NCBI GenBank assembly: GCA_024641225.1
Contig: JAHEDN010000106.1
Coordinates: forward strand, 1-6,891
Direction of reading: 5' to 3'
DNA length: 6,891 bases
Origin: Burkholderiales bacterium
GTDB taxonomy: Bacteria; Pseudomonadota; Gammaproteobacteria; Burkholderiales; Burkholderiaceae_F
Below the pieces are notes generated by a model, which saw only the letters and a list, made by a program, of their open reading frames with translations, did not search any database and was not told the origin of the DNA. This document shows positions 1-6,366 of this stretch, in pieces. The number at the start of each line of letters is the position of its first letter. Position 1 is the stretch's first letter. The position numbers and the translations under genes are program-made.

Positions 1-445
1 CGTGCGCACGTCGGGCGTTCACGGCCGCGGCGTCTACGCCGGCCGCAACCTGAAGAAGGGCGAGCGGATCATCGAGTACAAGGGAGAGGTGATCAGCTGG
101 CGCGAAGCGGACCGCCGGCCGCCGTCGGATCCGGACGACCCGAATCACACTTTTTTCTTCTCGCTCGGGGACGGCAGGCGCGTGATCGACGCCAACGTCG
201 ACGGCAACGCCGCGCGCTGGATCAACCATTCCTGCGCTCCGAACTGCGAGACCGAGGAAGACGATGACCGAGTGTTCATCGAGGCGCTGCGCAGCATCAG
301 GGCCGGCGAGGAACTGTTCTACGACTACGGTCTCGTCATCGACGAGCGGATCACGCCGACACTGAAGAAGCAGTACCGCTGCATGTGCGGTGCCAGGGAC
401 TGCCGCGGCACGATGCTGGCGCTGCGCAAGCGCAAGAAGAAGTAG
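1..445 (+). CDS. SET-domain protein-lysine N-methyltransferase, 5'-truncated by window edge
   Basis: A small bacterial SET-domain protein, predicted to transfer methyl groups from S-adenosylmethionine to lysines of a protein target that is unknown here. The visible frame runs from position 2 and gives 147 residues. The SET hallmarks appear in order: GVHGRGVYA (about residues 5-13, cofactor-binding turn), EYKGEVIS (25-32), the WINHSCAPNC block (73-82), and ELFYDYG (104-110). A post-SET zinc-binding pattern follows, CMCGARDC, so C127, C129 and C134 probably join C78 in holding a zinc ion. The tail is strongly basic (LRKRKKK). The GTG at position 2 is probably an internal valine, because family members usually have a few residues such as a VRxS strand before the GxHGxG turn, so the true start lies upstream of the window. 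The gene ends 10 nt before the DUF1993 gene, which suggests co-transcription. The family call is firm; the target is unknown. Confidence 0.9.
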   Translation, partial: VRTSGVHGRGVYAGRNLKKGERIIEYKGEVISWREADRRPPSDPDDPNHTFFFSLGDGRRVIDANVDGNAARWINHSCAPNCETEEDDDRVFIEALRSIRAGEELFYDYGLVIDERITPTLKKQYRCMCGARDCRGTMLALRKRKKK

Positions 446-450
446 GAGGA
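444..450 (+). promoter_or_regulatory. Strong Shine-Dalgarno overlapping the SET stop codon
   Basis: AGGAGGA begins inside the TAG stop of the SET gene and lies 5 nt before the ATG at 456. It fixes the start of the DUF1993 gene and suggests that the two genes share a transcript. Confidence 0.75.
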
Positions 451-455
451 GCGAA

Positions 456-962
456 ATGCGGGCCTCGATGTACGAGTTCAGCGTGCCGGTGTTCGTCAAG
501 ACGCTCGGCAATCTTTCGGCGATCCTCGGCAAGGGAGCCGAATACGCCGAACAGAAGAAGTTCGACGCCGCGGTGCTGCTCGCAATGCGGCTGGCGCCGG
601 ACATGTTCCCGCTGACGATGCAGGTGCGCATCGCCTGCGACTTCGCCAAGGGAGCGGCGGCGCGGCTGGCCGGCGAGGAGCCGCCGAAATGGGACGACAG
701 TGAGGCCACGATTGCCGACCTGCAGTCGCGCATCGCGCGCACGATCGACTTCGTCCAGGGGTTCGACCCCGCGCGCTTCGACGGGGCCGAGGAGCGGAGA
801 GTCACGATCACGATCCGCGGCGAACCCGTCGAATACGTCGGCCTCGCGTATCTGGCGCACGTGGCACTGCCCAACTTCTTCTTCCACTCCACCACCGCGT
901 ACGACATCCTGCGTCACGCAGGTGTCGCGCTGGGCAAGCGGGACTTCATCGGCAAGGTCTGA
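456..962 (+). CDS. DUF1993 family protein
   Basis: A complete 168-residue protein that I recognise as the DUF1993 family by its overall pattern: SVPVFVKTLGNLSAIL near the N terminus, then PDMFPLTMQVRIACDFAKGAAARLAG in the middle, and LPNFFFHSTTAYDILRHAGV with GKRDFIG at the C terminus. The protein appears all-helical. The conserved histidines (one before LPNFFFH, one within it, and one in ILRHAGV) recall the DinB/YfiT-like four-helix fold, where histidines can hold a metal, but that link is inference and no activity is established from the sequence. There is no signal peptide or membrane segment, so it should be cytoplasmic. The start at 456 is chosen for its AGGAGGA ribosome site; a second in-frame ATG at 468 is less well placed. 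Length and ends match the family, and the gene looks intact. It probably shares a transcript with the SET gene, with no clear functional link. Confidence 0.9.
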   Translation: MRASMYEFSVPVFVKTLGNLSAILGKGAEYAEQKKFDAAVLLAMRLAPDMFPLTMQVRIACDFAKGAAARLAGEEPPKWDDSEATIADLQSRIARTIDFVQGFDPARFDGAEERRVTITIRGEPVEYVGLAYLAHVALPNFFFHSTTAYDILRHAGVALGKRDFIGKV

Positions 963-1201
963 AGCGGGCGGTCGAGCGGGCCGCCATGTGGTGCGGCAGC
1001 CTTCCGGGACAACGCTGCGGGTTGGCGAGCCGCAGGCGATCGGCAGACTCCGGCGTGAGATCATTTCTGCGCGCCGCGGCATGCTCGATACGATTCGCGT
1101 TGGCCGAGGTCGAGTCGCCTGCGCGGCCGGCGTCGGCAGTCTTCCTTGCGTCTTGAGTGCCGTGGCGGTCGACGCCCACGCCGGATCAGGGGGTTCATTC
1201 G
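963..1201. other. Intergenic region, likely carrying the promoter of the catabolic operon
   Basis: A 239-nt stretch without a convincing gene. Just after the DUF1993 stop, GGCGG (967-971) can pair with CCGCC (981-985) around a 9-nt loop, but no T-run follows, so this is not a clear intrinsic terminator. TACGAT (about 1089-1094) is the best -10-like match, but it lacks a good -35 at the right distance. No clear operator-like inverted repeat was found. The position, before five same-strand genes with short gaps, makes it the natural site for promoter and operator. That is inferred from layout, not from a motif. Confidence 0.4.
1188..1193 (+). promoter_or_regulatory. Shine-Dalgarno of the lyase gene
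   Basis: AGGGGG lies 8 nt before the ATG at 1202. It supports that start over the longer in-frame reading from 1157, whose added 15 residues do not resemble the family. Confidence 0.55.
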
Positions 1202-2158
1202 ATGTCATTGCTTCCGCCGCGGGTTACGGTTCGTGAAGTCGGTCTGCGTGACGGGCTGCAAAGCATCGTCACCATCGTGCCGACCGAGCGCAAGTGCGAG
1301 TGGGTGCGGGAGGCGCACGCGGCCGGCCAGCGCGAGATCGAGGTTGGCTCGTTCGTGCCGGCGCGGCTGCTGCCACAGCTCGCCGATACCGCCGCCGTCC
1401 TGGCGTATGCGAAGACGCTGCCGGGGTTGTTCGCCTCGGTGCTGGTGCCCAATCTCAAGGGTGCCGAACGTGCGCTCGAATGCGCGGCCGACCTGATGGT
1501 CTTCCCGCTGTCGGCAAGTCACGCGCACAGCCTCGCGAACCTGCGCAAGACGCCGGATGAGGCGGTGGCGGAGCTCGGACGCATCCGCGCCGCGCGAGAT
1601 GCGGCTGGTTCGAAGACAATCATCGAGGGCGGCGTCGGCACCGCATTCGGCTGCACGATCCAGGGCGACGTCGATCCGGCCGAGGTGCTGCGGCTGATGC
1701 AGGCTCTGCTCGACGCCGGCGCCGACCGTGTCAGCCTCGCGGACACGGTCGGCTACGCCAGCCCCGCGCAGGTGCACAGCCTTTTCGAGCGGGCGCTGCG
1801 CATTGCCGGTGACCGCTTCTGCTGCGGCCACTTTCACGATACGCGTGGCCTGGCACTGGCCAATGTCTACGCTGCACTCGAACTCGGCGTAGCACGCTTC
1901 GACGCATCGTTGGCCGGCATAGGCGGCTGCCCGCACGCGCCTGGCGCGAGTGGCAATGCGGCAACCGAGGACCTGGCCTTCATGCTCGCGAGCATGGGTA
2001 TCGAGACCGGCATCGACCTGCCGAAGCTGCTGGCCCTGCGCGGCAAGGTCGCCGGCTGGCTGGCGGGCGAGCAGACGCACGGCGCGCTGTGGCGAGCGGG
2101 ACTGCCGAAGACTTTCGGCGCCTTGCGCACCGCACAGGTTGCCATTGCAGCGTCTTGA
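1202..2158 (+). CDS. HMG-CoA lyase family protein (hydroxymethylglutaryl-CoA lyase-like)
   Basis: A 318-residue TIM-barrel lyase of the HMGL/DRE-TIM group. The family splits 3-hydroxy-3-methylglutaryl-CoA into acetoacetate and acetyl-CoA using a divalent metal. Motifs in order: VGLRDGLQ (13-20), IEVGSFV (46-52), GHFHDTRG (209-216), and the active-site loop GGCPHAPGASGN followed by ATEDL (241-258). By my alignment to the human enzyme, R41, D42, E72, H233, H235, C266, N275 and E279 correspond to R16, D17, E47, H210, H212, C243, N252 and E256, with near-constant offsets, so the catalytic and metal sites are intact. Two places differ. The NEK that usually follows RDGLQ is replaced by SIV. The usual SASExF...NIN segment is replaced by SASHAHSLANLRKTPDE (104-120). 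The enzyme may therefore act on a related 3-hydroxyacyl-CoA rather than HMG-CoA. It is the first gene of the putative operon, 11 nt before the CoA-transferase, and looks cytoplasmic. The fold and lyase chemistry are firm; the substrate is not. Confidence 0.9.
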   Translation: MSLLPPRVTVREVGLRDGLQSIVTIVPTERKCEWVREAHAAGQREIEVGSFVPARLLPQLADTAAVLAYAKTLPGLFASVLVPNLKGAERALECAADLMVFPLSASHAHSLANLRKTPDEAVAELGRIRAARDAAGSKTIIEGGVGTAFGCTIQGDVDPAEVLRLMQALLDAGADRVSLADTVGYASPAQVHSLFERALRIAGDRFCCGHFHDTRGLALANVYAALELGVARFDASLAGIGGCPHAPGASGNAATEDLAFMLASMGIETGIDLPKLLALRGKVAGWLAGEQTHGALWRAGLPKTFGALRTAQVAIAAS

Positions 2159-2169
2159 GCGAGAAACCG

Positions 2170-3387
2170 ATGAGCACGGACAAGATCGCGCCCGCAAGTG
2201 ACATGCCGCTGCCGCTGGCCGGCGTACGGGTGGTCGAATTCACGCACATGGTGATGGGCCCGACCTGCGGCATGGTGCTCGCCGACCTCGGCGCCGAGGT
2301 CATCAAGGTCGAGCCGGTCGAAGGCGATCGAACGCGCAGCCTCCTCGGCGCCGGCGCGGGATTCTTTCCGATGTTCAACCGCAACAAGAAGAGCATCGCC
2401 CTCGACCTGCGCGCTGGCGACGGCCTCGAAGTCGCGCGCAAGCTGGTCGCGACCGCAGACGTCGTCGCCGAGAACTTCAAGCCCGGCGTGATGACGAAGT
2501 ACGGCCTCGACTACGCGGCGCTGAAGGAAACCAACCCGCGGCTGATCTACGTGAGTCACAAGGGCTTCCTGCCCGGTCCGTATGAACACCGCACCGCGCT
2601 CGACGAAGTGGTGCAGATGATGGGGGGCCTCGCCTACATGACCGGTCGCCCGGGTGATCCGCTGCGCGTCGGCAGTTCCGTCAACGACATCATGGGCGGC
2701 ATGTTCGGTGCCATCGGCGCCATGGCGGCGCTGATGCAGCGCGCGGTCACCGGCCGCGGCCAGGAGGTCCAGTCGGCGCTGTTCGAGAACAACGTGTTCC
2801 TGGTCGGCCAGCACATGCTGCAATTCGCGCTGACCGGCGAGCCACCGGCGCCGATGCCCGATCGCATCTCGTCGTGGGCCGTCTACGACGTGTTCACGGT
2901 CCGCGACGGCGGGCAGATCTTCCTCGCCGCGGTCAGCGATTCGCAGTGGATGACGATGTGCGATGCGTTCGGCTTCGATGACCTGAAGGCCGATCCGCAG
3001 CTGGCGACCAACAACCAGCGTGTGCGTCAGCGGTCGAGGCTGCTTCCCGAACTGCGGCAGCGCTTCGCCCGCTACAGCGCGGCCGAGCTGGCGGCGACGT
3101 TCGAGCAGAACGGCCTGCCCTTTGCGCCGATCGCCCGACCCGAAGACCTGTTCGACGATCCGCATCTGCGCGCCACCGGCGGGCTCGCGGATATCCGCAT
3201 CCCCGACGGCGAACATGCCGGCGACGTCACGCAGACGACGCTGCTTCCGGTCGCGCTCGACGGCAGGCGGCTCGGCGTTCGGCTGCAGCCGCCGACCAAA
3301 GGCCAGCACTCCGATGAACTGCTGGCCGAACTCGGTTATGGTCCGCCGCAGATCGAGGCGCTGCGCGCCGGCGGCTCGGTGGCCTGA
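2170..3387 (+). CDS. CaiB/BaiF family (class III) CoA-transferase
   Basis: A 405-residue cytoplasmic enzyme predicted to move CoA from a donor thioester (commonly succinyl-CoA, acetyl-CoA or formyl-CoA in this family) to a carboxylic acid. Family features in order: LAGVRVVEF (16-24), MVLADLGAEVIKVEP (35-49), FNRNKKSIALDL (69-80), ADVVAENFKPGVMTKYGLD (96-114), the segment ALDEVVQMMGGLAYMTG (143-159), TGRGQEVQSALFEN in the second half, and a C-terminal GQHSDELLAELGY. D145 aligns with the aspartate that forms the acyl-enzyme anhydride in characterised members such as formyl-CoA transferase. Length is typical and nothing is broken. The ATG at 2170 has only a weak purine-rich ribosome site; an alternative ATG at 2203 would remove a short leader and keep the whole domain. 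Sitting between a lyase and a TRAP transporter, it probably activates the imported acid for cleavage. The acid and the donor cannot be read from sequence. Confidence 0.92.
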   Translation: MSTDKIAPASDMPLPLAGVRVVEFTHMVMGPTCGMVLADLGAEVIKVEPVEGDRTRSLLGAGAGFFPMFNRNKKSIALDLRAGDGLEVARKLVATADVVAENFKPGVMTKYGLDYAALKETNPRLIYVSHKGFLPGPYEHRTALDEVVQMMGGLAYMTGRPGDPLRVGSSVNDIMGGMFGAIGAMAALMQRAVTGRGQEVQSALFENNVFLVGQHMLQFALTGEPPAPMPDRISSWAVYDVFTVRDGGQIFLAAVSDSQWMTMCDAFGFDDLKADPQLATNNQRVRQRSRLLPELRQRFARYSAAELAATFEQNGLPFAPIARPEDLFDDPHLRATGGLADIRIPDGEHAGDVTQTTLLPVALDGRRLGVRLQPPTKGQHSDELLAELGYGPPQIEALRAGGSVA

Positions 3388-3406
3388 TTCAACTCTCAAC
3401 CACAAC

Positions 3407-3412
3407 GAGGAG
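3407..3412 (+). promoter_or_regulatory. Shine-Dalgarno of the TRAP binding-protein gene
   Basis: GAGGAG lies 6 nt before the ATG at 3419, in the 31-nt gap after the CoA-transferase. It is one of the best ribosome sites in the operon, consistent with high synthesis of a periplasmic binding protein. Confidence 0.7.
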
Positions 3413-3418
3413 ACACGC

Positions 3419-4405
3419 ATGAACATGACGATCAAGGCCGGCATCGCCGCGCTCGCGGCAGCCTTCGCGGTCAGCGCACTTGCCGCCGATTACACGATGC
3501 GGCTGAGCCACCAGTTCCCGCCGACGCATCATTCGGCCAAGAACATGGAGCAGTTCGCCGCCGACGTGAAGGCCAATACCAACGGCAGGGTCGAGGTGCA
3601 GGTCTTCGGCGCCGCGCAGCTGTTCAAGCCGAACCAGCACCACGCCGCGGTGGCCGGCGGCAAGATCGAATCGGCGGTCGTGCTGAGCTTCCAGTGGGGC
3701 GGCACGATCCCGGAGATGAACGTCACCATCATCCCGTACCTGATGTCCACCGCCGAGAAGATGAAGAAGTTCCCCGGCTCGGAGGCGGCGAAGCTGCTCG
3801 ACGCGAAAATGGAAGCCAAGGGCGTGAAGAACATCGCCTGGATGGTCGACGCCAACGACGGCATCTTCACCTCGAACAAGGCGCCACTGATCAAGCCGGA
3901 GGACTTCAAGGGCGTGAAGATCCGCGGCCTGTCCAAGCTGTTCGACACCGGGCTCGTTGCCGCTGGGGCCTCGCCCTCGGCGATGCCGGGCTCCGAGGTG
4001 TATCAGGCGTTGCAGACCGGCGTCATCGACGCCGCAATCACCGGGGTCGAGGCGGCCTTCAGCCGGCGCTACTACGAGGTGCAGAAATACGGCGTGGCCT
4101 CGCCGATCCTGCTCGCCTACGACAATCTGATCGTCGATCCGGCGTGGTGGAACAAGTTGCCGGCCGACGTGAAGAAGGGCATCGAGGCCGCGGCGAGGAA
4201 GGCGGAGGAACGCGTGCTGCCGACGACCGACGACATTCCGGAAGGCGACATCAAGGCGCTGCGTGACAAGGGTATGAACGTCACGGTGCTGTCAAAGGCG
4301 CAGCAGAAGGCGGTCGCCGACGTCATGCAGCCGGCCGTGATCAAAGAGTTCAACGAGTCGAGCCCGGATGCCGCCAGGCTGATCGAGATGATCCGCAAGC
4401 TGTGA
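3419..4405 (+). CDS. dctP: TRAP transporter periplasmic substrate-binding protein, DctP type
   Basis: A 328-residue periplasmic solute receptor of the TRAP DctP/TAXI-unrelated class, which captures an organic acid and delivers it to the DctQM membrane complex. A Sec signal peptide is clear: a lysine-containing start, an alanine-rich hydrophobic core, and likely cleavage after A22 or A23 (ALA-A-DY). The mature part begins YTMRLSHQFPPTHHSAKNMEQFA, typical of the family. It continues with GRVEVQVFGAAQLF (56-69), the segment EDFKGVKIRG (161-170), and GSEVYQALQTGVIDAAITG (191-209). R169 aligns with the conserved arginine that forms a salt bridge with the ligand carboxylate in characterised DctP proteins, so the ligand should be a carboxylate. 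Length is normal for the family. The symbol names the family role only and does not imply C4-dicarboxylates. The two enzyme genes before it suggest that the ligand is their substrate. Confidence 0.93.
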   Translation: MNMTIKAGIAALAAAFAVSALAADYTMRLSHQFPPTHHSAKNMEQFAADVKANTNGRVEVQVFGAAQLFKPNQHHAAVAGGKIESAVVLSFQWGGTIPEMNVTIIPYLMSTAEKMKKFPGSEAAKLLDAKMEAKGVKNIAWMVDANDGIFTSNKAPLIKPEDFKGVKIRGLSKLFDTGLVAAGASPSAMPGSEVYQALQTGVIDAAITGVEAAFSRRYYEVQKYGVASPILLAYDNLIVDPAWWNKLPADVKKGIEAAARKAEERVLPTTDDIPEGDIKALRDKGMNVTVLSKAQQKAVADVMQPAVIKEFNESSPDAARLIEMIRKL

Positions 4406-4451
4406 TCGGCGCAGGCGGCGGCCCGGCCCGGCGCCGGCGCGGAGTGAAGGC

Positions 4452-4467
4452 ACGCGCGGCCGCGCGT
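4452..4467. repeat. 16-nt perfect palindrome between dctP and dctQ
   Basis: ACGCGCGGCCGCGCGT equals its own reverse complement. As RNA it could form a 6-bp GC-rich stem with a GGCC loop. A second palindrome, GCGCCGGCGC, lies just before it at 4431-4440. The 79-nt gap holding them is the longest inside the operon. Hairpins after a binding-protein gene often protect the upstream mRNA and raise receptor levels over the membrane subunits. That role is inferred, and in DNA this GC-rich some palindromes occur by chance. Confidence 0.4.
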
Positions 4468-4484
4468 CCGGCGGGGCGGCTTCG

Positions 4485-5051
4485 ATGAGCGAAGCTGCCG
4501 ACAGCGCCGCGGCCGAGCCACGCCTCGTGCAATTCCTTGGCCGCTGTATCAGCGTCGTCAACGCGGCGGCGATGGCGGTTTCGGCCGCCAGTACGCTGAT
4601 TTCGCTCGTGCTGATCGGCTGGTCGGTGGCGATGCGCTATCTGTTCAACCGGCCGCCGGTGTGGGTCGACGAGGTGGTCGGTTTCATGTTGGTCGGCATC
4701 GTGATGCTGGCCGCGGCCGACGTGCTTCGCCGTGGCGAGCACATCGGTGTCGATCTGTTCACGGCCAATCTCCGTGGGCGCGCCAGGCTGTGGGCGCAGG
4801 CGTGGTCGTCGCTTTCGGTCCTTGCGGTGGCGCTGATCCTGATCGTCAACGGCTGGCAGACGGCGATGTTCTCGCGGATGCTCGGCATCGTCAGCGAGGG
4901 GCATCTGGAACTGCCGGTCTACCTGCTGATGCTGCTGCTTCCGCTCGGTGGCCTGCTGATGCTGCTGACGGCCGTCGAGGCGCTCGTCCGTCTGGCCACC
5001 GGCGCTCCGTCGCTGGCCCCGCCGGCGCACGGCGCGGAGCCGGCCGAGTGA
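4485..5051 (+). CDS. dctQ: TRAP transporter small membrane subunit, DctQ type
   Basis: A 188-residue inner-membrane protein, the small subunit that works with DctM and the periplasmic receptor in ion-gradient-driven uptake. Four hydrophobic segments fit the family: about residues 24-50, 62-82, 105-124 and 143-166. The diagnostic stretch is present: RYLFNRPPVWVDEVVGFMLVG (51-71), followed by AAADVLRRGEHIGVDLF (76-92), which matches the family pattern of an RY, a W-x-(D/E)-E and an R-x-G-x-H-I-x-V-D. The N terminus (about 20 residues) and the proline- and alanine-rich C terminus are variable tails. The ATG at 4485 has only a weak GGGGCGG-like ribosome site. The stop overlaps the dctM start, which points to coupled translation. 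The symbol denotes the family role, not a known substrate. Confidence 0.92.
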   Translation: MSEAADSAAAEPRLVQFLGRCISVVNAAAMAVSAASTLISLVLIGWSVAMRYLFNRPPVWVDEVVGFMLVGIVMLAAADVLRRGEHIGVDLFTANLRGRARLWAQAWSSLSVLAVALILIVNGWQTAMFSRMLGIVSEGHLELPVYLLMLLLPLGGLLMLLTAVEALVRLATGAPSLAPPAHGAEPAE

Positions 5052-6337
5052 CGATCGCGCTGATCTTCATCGGCCTCGTGCTGCTGCTGTTTACCGGCCT
5101 GCCGATCTTCGCCGGATTGTCGTTGTTCGGCGCCGGGTTGCTCCTGATCACACAGGGGCAGTTGGGCTCGGTCACCGAGGTCATCTTCGGCGAGATCAAT
5201 CGCTACCTGCTGGTGGCGATCCCGCTGTTCGCGTTCATGGCGCACGTCATGATCCGCGGCCGCATCGTCGACGACCTGTACAACACGGCCTACACGCTGA
5301 CGCGACATCTGCCCGGCGGACTGGGCATCGCAACGATCGCCGCCTGCACGGTCTTTGCGGCAATCTCGGGTTCGAGCGTGGCAACCGCGCTGACCATCGG
5401 TGCCGTTGCCATCCCGCAGATGATCCGCTACGGCTACGACCCTCGCGTTGCGTACGGGTTGGTCGCCGCAGGCGGCACGCTGGGCATCCTGATCCCGCCG
5501 TCCGGCCCGATGGTCCTGTACGGCGTGACCACCGACACTTCGATCGGCGGGCTGTTCATGGCCGGCCTGATGCCCGGCCTGATGCTGGCAGCGATCTTCG
5601 TCGCCTGGAGCATGGTGTCGACCGCGTTCGCTCACCGCCACATCCGGCGCGAGCCGCGCGCCGGCCTGCGCGAAGCCGCGCTGGCGATTCGCCGCTCGCT
5701 GTGGGCCATTTCACTGCCGGTGTGCGTGCTCGGCGGTATGTACGCCGGCATCTTCACCGCGACCGAGGCCGCCGCCGTCGGCGCGGCTCTGGCGTTGTTC
5801 GTCGCCTGCGTGATCTACCGCACCGTCGGACTGAGGGGCATCTGGGCGTCGGCGATCGACTCGAGCAAGACCTCGGCGATGCTGTTCATGATCCTTGCCG
5901 GCGCATCGGTGTTCGGCTTCGTCCTGACGAAGATGCGCATCCCGCAGCAGGTCGTCGAATCGGTGGTCGCGGCCGACATCGGCGTCATGGGCTTCCTGGT
6001 CACCATGATGGCGCTGATCTTCATCCTCGGCATGTTCCTGGAATCGATCGCGATCATCCTGATCACCACGCCGGTGATCCTGCCGGTCATGCTGCACCTG
6101 GACATCAACCCGATCTGGTACGGCGTGCTGCTGGTCATCAACCTCGAGCTGGCCATGATCACGCCGCCGGTCGGCATGAACCTGTTCACCATCAAGGCGA
6201 TCACCCGGGCGCCCCTGGGCGAGATCGTTCGAGGTTCGCTGCCCTATGTGCTGCTGATGATCCTCGGCATGGCGCTGGTCATGGTCTGGCCACAGATCGC
6301 GCTGTGGTTGCCCGGCACGATGCTGAACCTGCGCTGA
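5048..6337 (+). CDS. dctM: TRAP transporter large permease subunit, DctM type
   Basis: A 429-residue polytopic inner-membrane protein, the transport channel of the TRAP system, of usual DctM length. It is hydrophobic throughout, with about a dozen membrane segments. Family signatures in order: IPLFAFMAHVM (58-68), FAAISGSSVATALTIGAVAIP (103-123) followed by MIRYGYD, GGTLGILIPPSGPMVLYG (142-159), GIFTATEAAAVGA (234-246), LGMFLESIAIILITTPV (327-343), and ITPPVGMNLF (371-380). The start is a GTG whose last two bases form part of the dctQ TGA stop (4-nt overlap). A GGAG at 5036-5039, 8 nt upstream inside dctQ, supports this start; longer upstream readings in this frame lie inside dctQ and are not real. 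No frameshift or missing segment is visible. The symbol denotes the family role only. Confidence 0.94.
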   Translation: MTIALIFIGLVLLLFTGLPIFAGLSLFGAGLLLITQGQLGSVTEVIFGEINRYLLVAIPLFAFMAHVMIRGRIVDDLYNTAYTLTRHLPGGLGIATIAACTVFAAISGSSVATALTIGAVAIPQMIRYGYDPRVAYGLVAAGGTLGILIPPSGPMVLYGVTTDTSIGGLFMAGLMPGLMLAAIFVAWSMVSTAFAHRHIRREPRAGLREAALAIRRSLWAISLPVCVLGGMYAGIFTATEAAAVGAALALFVACVIYRTVGLRGIWASAIDSSKTSAMLFMILAGASVFGFVLTKMRIPQQVVESVVAADIGVMGFLVTMMALIFILGMFLESIAIILITTPVILPVMLHLDINPIWYGVLLVINLELAMITPPVGMNLFTIKAITRAPLGEIVRGSLPYVLLMILGMALVMVWPQIALWLPGTMLNLR

Positions 6338-6366
6338 GTCCTGCGCAGGGCCGCCTTTTCAGCGCA
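6330..6366. terminator. Candidate bidirectional terminator between convergent genes
   Basis: TGCGCTGA (6330-6337) and TCAGCGCA (6359-6366) form an 8-bp perfect inverted repeat with a 21-nt spacer, and each arm contains the stop codon of one of the two convergent genes. Within the spacer, CCTGCGCAGG (6340-6349) is a further palindrome, and a TTTT run follows at 6356-6359 on the plus strand. The position between convergent genes fits a shared terminator. The stem is interrupted and the T-run is short and partly inside the far arm, so intrinsic termination is uncertain. Confidence 0.35.

Noticed and set aside
1089..1094. TACGAT as a -10 promoter element
   Set aside because: It matches only four of six consensus bases and has no convincing -35 at the right spacing, so it is not listed as a promoter.
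351..1208. Minus-strand open frame of 285 codons across the DUF1993 gene and the following gap
   Set aside because: It is antisense to DUF1993, has no recognisable motif, and would leave the gap without a plausible ribosome site for it.
1205..2197. Minus-strand open frame of 330 codons opposite the lyase gene
   Set aside because: It lies antisense over a gene with intact family motifs, and the translation is low-complexity and arginine-rich without any family pattern.
3020..3418. Upstream in-frame extension of dctP inside the CoA-transferase
   Set aside because: The extension is a shadow of the transferase; the ATG at 3419 has a good ribosome site and begins a proper signal peptide.
1867..3444. 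Long minus-strand open frame of 525 codons opposite the lyase end and the CoA-transferase
   Set aside because: It is antisense to two clear enzyme genes, is rich in R, H, Q and D in the way of GC-rich shadow frames, and shows no recognisable domain.
4661..5047. Upstream in-frame extension of dctM inside dctQ
   Set aside because: The extension is a glycine- and arginine-rich shadow of dctQ with no membrane character; the GTG at 5048 gives a normal DctM N terminus.
4919..5641. Minus-strand frame of 240 codons opposite dctM, very rich in D, R, Q and H
   Set aside because: This composition is the expected reverse complement of hydrophobic membrane-protein codons, not a real protein.
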